From assembly GCA_902490055.1 (NCBI GenBank), contig CABUCP010000030.1, forward strand, positions 1 to 13,968: a stretch of 13,968 bases of DNA. The letters are read 5' to 3'. A model generated the notes under the pieces. That model saw only the letters and a program-made list of their open reading frames with translations. It had not been told where the DNA came from and made no database searches. A program made the translations under genes and the position numbers. Source of the stretch: an uncultured Klebsiella sp. (GTDB taxonomy: Bacteria; Pseudomonadota; Gammaproteobacteria; Enterobacterales; Enterobacteriaceae). This document shows positions 8,148 through 13,968 of this stretch, piece by piece; position 1 is the first letter of the stretch; every line of letters begins with the position of its first letter.

Positions 8148-10493
8148 TTACAGGGAGCTCTGGTACGGCAAAATGTTCGAACGCAGCATCTGCTGGGTGC
8201 CGAGACCGTAGTTGGAGCTCAGACCGCGCAGTTCGATGTTGATACCGAAGGTGTTGTCGTATTTGCTCTCGCCGCCGTTGTTGTTATCCCAGCCGTTGAT
8301 CTTACGTTCGTAGCCAAGGCGGATAGCGTAGCAGCAAGAGTTGTACTGCACCCCTAACATCTGGTTAGCCGCTTTTTTGGTATTGGTATCAAAGTAGTAC
8401 GCGCCGACCACCGACCAACGATCGACAATTGGCCAACTGGCGGTCATACCTACCTGAGAAATACCCTCTTTATACTGCTGAGCGGTGGAATATGAAGGCA
8501 GCGTTGCCTGAATATACTCCGGACTTGCGTAACGGTAGTTCAATTGTACTAAGCGGTTTTCGTCGCGACGGTATTCAATGGTTCCGCTGCCGGTAGCGAC
8601 GTTATCCAGACGTGTATCGTACTGAATTCCCCCGCGTAAACCCCAGTCATCGGAGATGCGCCAGTAAGTGTCGCCGGCCCATACCAGTGAACCCGTTGTG
8701 TCGTTATTCTCCCAGTTGATGTTATCCGCACCGGTACGAGACTCGGTGAAATAGTAGATTTGACCAACGGAAATATTAAAACGTTCAACGGCCGCGTCAT
8801 CATATACGCGAGATGTGAGGCCGGTAGTGACCTGGTTTGCTGACGCGATACGGTCCAGGCCGCTATAGGAGCGGTCGCGGAACAGGCCGCTATAGTCAGA
8901 TTGCAGCAGGGTGGAGTCGTAGGCGCCGATATGGCTCTGGTCGCGATACGGGATATACAGGTACTGCATACGCGGTTCCAGCGTCTGGGTATACCCTTCC
9001 TGCATATCGCGCTCGAAGACCATTTTGCCGTCGATTTTGAACTCTGGCATCACGCGGTTAACGGAATCTTTGTAATCAGTACCGTTGGCCGCGTTGTACT
9101 TATCGAGATTGCTCTGCTGATAGTGTGTTGCCAGCAGCTTCGCCTCGGTATTGATGCTACCCCAGCCGTTGGATAGCGGCAGGTTGATGGTGGGTTCAAC
9201 GTGCAGACGCGTCGCTTCCGGCATATCGCTATTGGTATTGACGAAATGCACTGCCTGGGCATAGAGGTGCGTATCGAATGGGCCGACATCATTCTGGTAG
9301 GCATTAATATCCAGCTGTGGTACTGCGGCGTATGAGTTACTTGAGCTACGGTCAAAGACCTGGAACTGTTTGGTCGACACGGTGGCGTCGAAGTTCTGGT
9401 TAACGTAACCGGCGCTGAATTTCTGCGTCGCATAGCCGTCGGTACTGGAGCCGTACTTGGAGCTAAAGTCGTTAAAGTAATCCGGGTCGCTGACTTTGGT
9501 GTAGTCGGCATTCAGACGCCATACCTGATCGATAACACCGGAGTGGTTCCAGTAGAACATCCAGCGACGGCTGTTGCTGTCGTTGGAGTGATCGTCTTCA
9601 TAGACTTTGTCAGACGGCAGATAGTCGAATTCGAACAAACCCGTACCCGCTTGAGTGAGGTAGCGGAATTCGTTTTCCCACATCACGCCGCCGCGTTTAT
9701 TCATATAATGCGGGGTGATGGTGGCGTCAAAGTTCGGCGCGATGTTCCAGTAATAAGGCAGCGAGAACTCTACGCCGTTTTTGGTGCTGTATTTGGCGTT
9801 CGGGATCAGGAAACCGGAACGACGCTTATCGCCAACCGGCAACTGCAGATACGGGCTGTAGAAGATAGGCACTGAGCCGAGCTTAAAGCGCGCATTCCAG
9901 ATTTCAGCGACCTGCTCTTCGCGGTCGTGGATGACTTCGCTGCCGACGACGCTCCAGGTGTCAGAACCCGGCAGACAGGAGGTAAAGCTGCCGTTTTCCA
10001 GAATGGTATAGCGGTTTTCACCGCGCTGTTTCATCAGGTCAGCGGTGCCGCGCCCCTGACGACCGACCATCTGATAGTCGCCCTGCCAGACGTTGGTATC
10101 TTTGGTGTTCAGGTTTGACCACGCCTTCGGCCCTTTCAGGATGACCTGGTTGTCGTCGTAATGAACGTTGCCAAGCGCATCAACGGTACGCACCGGCTGC
10201 GGTTGCCCCGCCGGCTGCTGTTGATGCAACTGCACCTCGTCAGCCTGCAGGCGGCTGTTTCCCTGATTAATATCCACATTGCCGGTAAATACGGCGTTAT
10301 CAGGGTAGTTGCCTTTCGCATGATCGGCGTCAATCGTCACCGGCTGATCGTTAGGCTTCCCTTCAACGAGGGGACGATTATAGCTTGGCACGCCAAGCAT
10401 ACATTGCGTGGCGAGATCGGCGGCCATGCCTTGTTGGCTATACAAGGCGCTGGCGATCATGGTGGCCAGGAGGCTGGGAATACGTTTTTTCAT
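8148..10493 (-). CDS. lptD: LptD (Imp/OstA), LPS assembly outer-membrane translocon
   Basis: With the start at 10493 this is a 781-residue precursor (E. coli 784). LptD with LptE inserts lipopolysaccharide into the outer leaflet of the outer membrane. A signal peptide (about 1-24, ending QQGMA before ADLATQC) is followed by the periplasmic LptA-like beta-jellyroll domain (to about residue 200) and a 26-strand beta-barrel. The four cysteines of the oxidative maturation pathway are present: Cys31, Cys173 (FTSCLPG) and the adjacent pair at about 720-721 (NSCCYAIR). The frame stays open to an ATG at 10517 that would add eight polar residues (MTEQQIKR) before the signal peptide; I prefer 10493 because it gives the E. 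coli N-terminus. Relative to E. coli there is a three-residue gap near RDMQEGYTQ. It heads the operon. Confidence 0.97.
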   Translation of the reverse strand: MKKRIPSLLATMIASALYSQQGMAADLATQCMLGVPSYNRPLVEGKPNDQPVTIDADHAKGNYPDNAVFTGNVDINQGNSRLQADEVQLHQQQPAGQPQPVRTVDALGNVHYDDNQVILKGPKAWSNLNTKDTNVWQGDYQMVGRQGRGTADLMKQRGENRYTILENGSFTSCLPGSDTWSVVGSEVIHDREEQVAEIWNARFKLGSVPIFYSPYLQLPVGDKRRSGFLIPNAKYSTKNGVEFSLPYYWNIAPNFDATITPHYMNKRGGVMWENEFRYLTQAGTGLFEFDYLPSDKVYEDDHSNDSNSRRWMFYWNHSGVIDQVWRLNADYTKVSDPDYFNDFSSKYGSSTDGYATQKFSAGYVNQNFDATVSTKQFQVFDRSSSNSYAAVPQLDINAYQNDVGPFDTHLYAQAVHFVNTNSDMPEATRLHVEPTINLPLSNGWGSINTEAKLLATHYQQSNLDKYNAANGTDYKDSVNRVMPEFKIDGKMVFERDMQEGYTQTLEPRMQYLYIPYRDQSHIGAYDSTLLQSDYSGLFRDRSYSGLDRIASANQVTTGLTSRVYDDAAVERFNISVGQIYYFTESRTGADNINWENNDTTGSLVWAGDTYWRISDDWGLRGGIQYDTRLDNVATGSGTIEYRRDENRLVQLNYRYASPEYIQATLPSYSTAQQYKEGISQVGMTASWPIVDRWSVVGAYYFDTNTKKAANQMLGVQYNSCCYAIRLGYERKINGWDNNNGGESKYDNTFGINIELRGLSSNYGLGTQQMLRSNILPYQSSL

Positions 10494-10538
10494 ACGTTTT
10501 ATTTGTTGTTCCGTCATCTTGTGGCAGCGGCTTGCAAA

Positions 10539-10614
10539 CGGTCAGAGCCTAACGTACTCATCTTAATCGCGCTAGTCTTAATCCGCTCGTTTCGTTTCTG
10601 AGCGTTAGGCACCG
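10539..10614. promoter_or_regulatory. Long interrupted inverted repeat in the lptD leader
   Basis: Arms pair in three blocks: CGGT (10539-10542) with ACCG (10611-10614), GCCTAACG (10547-10554) with CGTTAGGC (10603-10610), and CTCA (10557-10560) with TGAG (10599-10602). That is 16 base pairs, interrupted only by bulges of four and two bases on one side. The 38-base loop holds a tandem imperfect 15-base repeat, each copy starting TCTTAATC (10561 and 10576). If lptD transcription starts near 10635, this would fold in the lptD 5' leader, ending 45 bases before the start codon. Confidence 0.6.
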
Positions 10615-10634
10615 TGTAGAATGGCGAGTATGAT
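10606..10634 (+). promoter_or_regulatory. Candidate djlA promoter
   Basis: TAGGCA (10606-10611, four of six consensus bases) and TATGAT (10629-10634, five of six) are separated by 17 bases. Transcription would begin near 10641, giving djlA a leader of about 94 bases. This is sequence matching only. Confidence 0.35.
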
Positions 10635-10641
10635 AAAGCAA

Positions 10642-10647
10642 ATTATA
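10642..10647 (-). promoter_or_regulatory. Candidate lptD -10 element
   Basis: A perfect TATAAT reads leftwards towards lptD. The expected -35 zone (about 10665-10670 on the complement) reads CCACGG and is poor; a better TTGACG lies 23 bases away, too far for a standard spacing. lptD is under sigmaE control in E. coli, and I could not assign a convincing sigmaE promoter here by eye. Confidence 0.35.
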
Positions 10648-10734
10648 GGCGATGTCCCACATGACCGTGGCGTCAACGCTTGGTAACGTGCGGTCAGATA
10701 TAGCTTAACGGGTAGCAGACAGATTGGGGAGTCT

Positions 10735-11562
10735 ATGCAGTATTTGGGTAAAGTGATTGGTGTAGCGGTCGCATTATTGATGGGCGGCGGCTTTTGGGGC
10801 GTCGTGCTCGGCTTATTAGTGGGGCATATGTTTGACCGCGCTCGTAGCCGTCGTCTGAATTTATTTGCCAACCAGCAAGAGCGGCAGTCGTTGTTCTTTT
10901 CCACCACTTTTGAAGTGATGGGGCATTTGACTAAATCGAAAGGGCGCGTGACGGAAGCCGATATTCATGTGGCGAACGTGCTAATGGACCGTATGAACCT
11001 GCACGGCGAGTCGCGCACGGCGGCACAGCAGGCTTTTCGCGCCGGGAAGGCTGATAATTATCCGCTGCGCGAGAAAATGCGCCAGCTGCGCAGCGTCTGT
11101 TTCGGTCGCTTTGATTTAATTAGGATGTTTCTGGAAATTCAGTTGCAGGCAGCCTTCGCTGACGGCGAATTACACCCTAACGAACGCGAAGTACTGTTTG
11201 TCATTGCCGATGAGCTCGGTATCTCCCGCGCCCAGTTTGAACAGTTCTTGCGCATGATGCAGGGCGGCGCGCAGTTCGGCGGCGGTTCGCAGCAGCAATC
11301 CTACGGTCAACATGGCGGTAATGCCGGCTGGCAGCAGGCGCAGCGTGGGCCGACGCTTGAAGACGCCTGCAACGTGCTCGGCGTTAAGCCGACCGATGAT
11401 GCGGCAACCGTCAAACGCGCTTATCGCAAGCTAATGAGCGAGCATCATCCGGATAAGCTGGTGGCGAAAGGTCTGCCGCCGGAGATGATGGAGATGGCGA
11501 AGCAAAAAGCGCAGGAAATCCAGAAAGCCTGGGAACTGATTAAAGAGCAGCGCGGCTTCTAA
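10735..11562 (+). CDS. djlA: DjlA, membrane-anchored DnaK co-chaperone
   Basis: This 275-residue protein corresponds to E. coli DjlA (271). It is an inner-membrane type III J-protein that stimulates DnaK; overproduction in E. coli induces colanic-acid capsule through the Rcs system. The single N-terminal transmembrane helix (about 5-31) is glycine-rich, as in the family where it mediates dimerisation. A TerB-like cytoplasmic domain (about 55-175) follows, then a Gly/Gln linker (about 177-206), slightly longer than in E. coli and accounting for most of the length difference, and a C-terminal J-domain (207-275) with the HPD motif at 238-240. A GGGGAG ribosome site (10727-10732) fixes the ATG at 10735. 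It is divergent from lptD and convergent with the response-regulator gene 36 bases downstream. Confidence 0.97.
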   Translation: MQYLGKVIGVAVALLMGGGFWGVVLGLLVGHMFDRARSRRLNLFANQQERQSLFFSTTFEVMGHLTKSKGRVTEADIHVANVLMDRMNLHGESRTAAQQAFRAGKADNYPLREKMRQLRSVCFGRFDLIRMFLEIQLQAAFADGELHPNEREVLFVIADELGISRAQFEQFLRMMQGGAQFGGGSQQQSYGQHGGNAGWQQAQRGPTLEDACNVLGVKPTDDAATVKRAYRKLMSEHHPDKLVAKGLPPEMMEMAKQKAQEIQKAWELIKEQRGF

Positions 11563-11573
11563 ACGCCGCGGCC

Positions 11574-11598
11574 GGCTTCTCCCTGCCGGGGAGAAGCC
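11574..11598. terminator. Shared hairpin between convergent djlA and the response regulator
   Basis: GGCTTCTCCC (11574-11583) and GGGAGAAGCC (11589-11598) form a perfect 10-base stem with a 5-base loop. It fills most of the 36-base gap and touches the stop codon of the regulator gene. There is no real T-tract on either side (only TT on the + side), so it may work as a weak bidirectional terminator or a 3'-end stabiliser. Confidence 0.6.
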
Positions 11599-12297
11599 TT
11601 AGCTCGCGCCGCGCGCCCGCCGGTACATTCGCCGCGGGTGGCCAATCTTGCCGTACAGCATTTCCACTTCCAGAAAACCCACCTCCACGCAGTGCTCGAG
11701 ATAACGACGGGCGGTCGTTTTGCTGAGCCCCGTTTCGCTCACCACTTCGTCAACCGAAAAGCAGTGCGCTTCTCGACCGTTAAACAGATTCTGTACCAGC
11801 GCCAGCGTTTTTTCTTCGATGCCTTTGCTGCCGTTATCGGCGCGGAAATTTTTTGCCTGTAGTTGATACAGAGAATCGACGTTTTGCTGGTCGACGATTT
11901 TCCATTCGCGCTGCTGGTCGTAAAACTGAATAAAGCGCTCCAGCGACTGACTCAGGCGCTTCCATGATACGGGTTTGAGAATATAGTCAAAGGCGCCATT
12001 GCGGATAGCCAGGCTACAGGTCTCCATATCGCTGGCGGCGGTGATAAAAATCACCGAGCAGTTGGCGTTGGCCAGAATCGGATCGGTCATCAACGTGACC
12101 CCTTTACCGTCCGGTAAATAGTTATCCAGCAGTACCAGCTGCGGCGGTCTGGCGTTGAGCAACTGCCGCGCCTGAGAGAGCGACGCGGCCATGCCGGTCA
12201 GCCGCATGCGCGGGTGTTTCTGAATGAGCTCGGCGTGCAGGCGGGCCAGCTCGTTTTCATCTTCGATGATCAGCACATCGACCAGGTCATGATGCAT
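11599..12297 (-). CDS. dpiA: Citrate-type response regulator, CitB/DpiA family
   Basis: This 232-residue protein has the size of Klebsiella CitB (234). It has a receiver domain (about 5-122) with acidic Glu12/Asp13, phospho-acceptor Asp58 (VLLDNYLPDGKG) and Lys108 (ILKPVSW), then a C-terminal winged-helix/HTH region (about 178-215; SVDEVVSETGLSKTTARRYL) of the DcuR/CitB type. The open frame extends upstream to 12450, but GGAGG (complement 12304-12308) lies six bases before the ATG at 12297, and that start gives the family N-terminus. It overlaps the kinase gene by 11 bases, the usual kinase-then-regulator coupling. The symbol dpiA is the E. coli family name; in Klebsiella it could be citB or a second citrate-type pair. 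Target genes probably lie beyond the right edge. Confidence 0.88.
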   Translation of the reverse strand: MHHDLVDVLIIEDENELARLHAELIQKHPRMRLTGMAASLSQARQLLNARPPQLVLLDNYLPDGKGVTLMTDPILANANCSVIFITAASDMETCSLAIRNGAFDYILKPVSWKRLSQSLERFIQFYDQQREWKIVDQQNVDSLYQLQAKNFRADNGSKGIEEKTLALVQNLFNGREAHCFSVDEVVSETGLSKTTARRYLEHCVEVGFLEVEMLYGKIGHPRRMYRRARGAS

Positions 12298-13912
12298 TGT
12301 TGGCCTCCGGTTGCGGATGGGCGGGCGGGTCTGCGGGAATAAACAAGGTGAATATCGTTCCACGCGGCGCGTTATCGGCGACCTCGATCGTACCGCCAGC
12401 CTGAGTGACATAATGTTCAATAAGATACAGCCCAATCCCGTGATCGCCACGCGTTTTCGTGGTCACTCCGCGCTCAAAAATACGTTCCCGGATATCCGGA
12501 CGAATCCCGACGCCGCGGTCGGCCACTTCAATCATTAGCTCACGGGCATTGAGCTGAATCAGCACCTCGATCGGGTCGTGCGGCAGCTCGGCGCGCTGGG
12601 TTGCTTCGATGGCGTTATCCAGCAGGTTGCCGATGATGGAGATAAGCTCGGATTCCATTAGCGACGGCAGCGGGCGGTCAATGCGGCAGGCCGGGTCAAA
12701 ACTCAGCTCGACGCCTTTTTCATAGGCGCGGGTGGCTTTACCGAGCAGCAGGCCGCAAAGCGTCGGCGAGCGGAAGCGCGAAGAGATAAAGTCCAGCAGC
12801 TCCTGGGCATGTTCCGACTGCGCCTGAATATAGCGAATGGCTTCGTCGTAGTGGCCCATATGCAGCAGGCCGGAGAGGGTGGTCATGCGATTGAGCTGCT
12901 CGTGGCGCATAATGCGCAGGTTATCGACGTAGCGTTTCACCTGGCTAAGCTGAGCGGTGAGGGCGTTGATTTCATCGCGGTCGCGGAAGGTAATCACCCA
13001 GCCCTGTAGCGAGTTTTCCAGCATGATGCGCACCCGGCTGGCGAGCACCGTGAGCTGGTTAAAGCGGCACAGTTCATCATGGGTATCGTTTTCCAGCATC
13101 GCGCCGCTGGCGAAGAAAGGCTGCGGCGCGATGACGCTATCGATCGATTTACCGCGCAGCATATGGGCGGGCTGCTTCAGCCCCAGCAGGCTGCGGGCGG
13201 CGTGGTTGATTACTTCGATCCGCCGCTGGCTGTCGATAACGATAACTCCCTCAAAAATCGATTCCATCATCGCTTTTTGCTGGCGTACCAGCAGGCCTAT
13301 CTCCCTTGGCTCCAGTGAAAAAATCTGCTTTTTGATACTGCGAGTAAAATACCAGGAGAAGATAAACAGGGCGATCAGCAGCAGGATGGCGGCGACAAAA
13401 ATGTTCACCACCTTTTGCACGGTGATGCTGTCGAGATAGCTGGTCAGGTAGCCGACGGAGACAATGCCGATCACTCGCCCGCGCTCATCGACAATCGGTG
13501 TTTTACTGCGTAGCGAGACGCCGAGGCCGCCTTTGCGAATGGTGGTGATGGTCTTGCCTTCCAGTACCGCCTGGTTATCGCCGCCGACCAGCCGCGTGCC
13601 GACCCATTCCGGGTGCACGGAGTGGAACAGGTGGACGCCTTTATCATCGCCGATGACGATGAAACTGGCGTCGCTGTGGGCGGCGATTTGTTTCATGAAG
13701 CTGCCAATTTCCTGCGGGTCATGCAGGCTTACCTGCTGGCGCAAATTGGGCATCAGCGCTATTTCTTCGGCCTGGATTTTCGCCCGGGCGCTCATCTCCT
13801 GATACAGCTGGCGGCTGGCGTCGAGATAATAGTAGACGCCCAGCAGGGCGAATAAGATGGAGAAAAACGCCACCAGTGAGACGAACAGCTTAAATTGAAA
13901 TGAAACTTTCAT
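12287..13912 (-). CDS. dpiB: Citrate-type sensor histidine kinase, CitA/DpiB family
   Basis: This inner-membrane sensor (541 residues from ATG 13912; 545 if GTG 13924 is used; Klebsiella CitA has about 547) has a transmembrane helix (about 5-28), a periplasmic PAS sensor domain (about 30-160), a second helix (about 167-190), a cytoplasmic PAS domain (about 205-310) and a SpoOB-type histidine kinase. The phospho-acceptor His337 is in RHEQLNRMTTLSGLL, the N-box is GNLLDNAIEA (about 428-437), and the G-boxes are ADRGVGI and GDHGIGLYL (about 464-496). The periplasmic domain keeps His97, Arg135 and Lys137, which align to CitA His69, Arg107 and Lys109, but has His and Gly where CitA has Arg66 and Ser101. 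The ligand is therefore probably a carboxylate but not certainly citrate. Neither start has a strong ribosome site; I prefer the ATG. Confidence 0.85.
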   Translation of the reverse strand: MKVSFQFKLFVSLVAFFSILFALLGVYYYLDASRQLYQEMSARAKIQAEEIALMPNLRQQVSLHDPQEIGSFMKQIAAHSDASFIVIGDDKGVHLFHSVHPEWVGTRLVGGDNQAVLEGKTITTIRKGGLGVSLRSKTPIVDERGRVIGIVSVGYLTSYLDSITVQKVVNIFVAAILLLIALFIFSWYFTRSIKKQIFSLEPREIGLLVRQQKAMMESIFEGVIVIDSQRRIEVINHAARSLLGLKQPAHMLRGKSIDSVIAPQPFFASGAMLENDTHDELCRFNQLTVLASRVRIMLENSLQGWVITFRDRDEINALTAQLSQVKRYVDNLRIMRHEQLNRMTTLSGLLHMGHYDEAIRYIQAQSEHAQELLDFISSRFRSPTLCGLLLGKATRAYEKGVELSFDPACRIDRPLPSLMESELISIIGNLLDNAIEATQRAELPHDPIEVLIQLNARELMIEVADRGVGIRPDIRERIFERGVTTKTRGDHGIGLYLIEHYVTQAGGTIEVADNAPRGTIFTLFIPADPPAHPQPEANNAS

Positions 13913-13941
13913 AGTTATGCGCACAGTATTTGAGATGCGGC

Positions 13942-13953
13942 AACGATATCGTT
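13942..13953. promoter_or_regulatory. 12-bp perfect palindrome ahead of the kinase gene
   Basis: AACGATATCGTT is a perfect 12-base palindrome, 29 bases upstream of the kinase ATG and 17 upstream of the alternative GTG. It could be an operator for a dimeric regulator, possibly autoregulation by the response regulator. The window ends 15 bases further on, so the promoter itself cannot be seen. Confidence 0.35.
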
Positions 13954-13968
13954 ATCGGCCAGAAGGAT

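Noticed and set aside
8148..10517. Longer 789-residue version of LptD starting at 10517
   Set aside because: The added eight residues are polar and precede a complete signal peptide; the start at 10493 matches the E. coli precursor.
11599..12450. Longer 283-residue version of the response regulator
   Set aside because: The extra 51 residues would be read from kinase coding sequence and look random; the ATG at 12297 has a good ribosome site and gives the family N-terminus.

Overview
This window looks like chromosomal DNA of a Klebsiella-type enterobacterium (Klebsiella/Raoultella group). The gene order kefF-kefC-folA, then apaH-apaG-rsmA-pdxA-surA-lptD read leftwards, then djlA read rightwards, is the order known from the early part of the E. 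coli chromosome. The proteins are near-identical to their E. coli counterparts in length and motifs. Several details lean towards Klebsiella as I remember its proteins: Leu45 in FolA, the C-terminal sequence of LptD, GC-rich REP-type hairpins, and a citrate-type two-component system beside djlA. Genus assignment is inference.

Layout. Positions 50-2441 hold kefF and kefC, translationally coupled by an 8-base overlap and encoding a glutathione-gated K+ efflux system. folA (2639-3118) has its own sigma70-type promoter, a TyrR-like box upstream and a strong intrinsic terminator at 3139-3180. A 545-base gene-free stretch (3119-3663) carries that terminator and four REP-like hairpins. Positions 3664-10493 (minus strand) are the conserved envelope/ribosome/cofactor operon lptD-surA-pdxA-rsmA-apaG-apaH: outer-membrane LPS insertion and porin chaperoning first, then pyridoxal phosphate synthesis, 16S rRNA methylation and Ap4A hydrolysis. 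djlA (10735-11562) is transcribed divergently from lptD.

Right of djlA the E. coli order breaks: rluA-rapA would be expected, but there is a convergent, minus-strand response regulator (11599-12297) and sensor kinase (12287-13912/13924) of the CitB/CitA (DpiA/DpiB) family. Their start codons and any target genes point towards sequence beyond the right edge, so the window probably ends at the border of a citrate/tricarboxylate gene block inserted next to djlA.

Most of the window is conserved housekeeping DNA, and I see no phage, insertion sequence, CRISPR array or obviously new gene system. The points most worth checking are: the sensor's periplasmic pocket, which keeps part of the known CitA citrate-binding set and lacks the rest; a long interrupted inverted repeat with a tandem 15-base repeat in its loop in the lptD leader; a hairpin-rich 111-base spacer between surA and pdxA, which nearly abut in E. 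coli; and small inverted repeats over the folA -35 region and ahead of the kinase gene.
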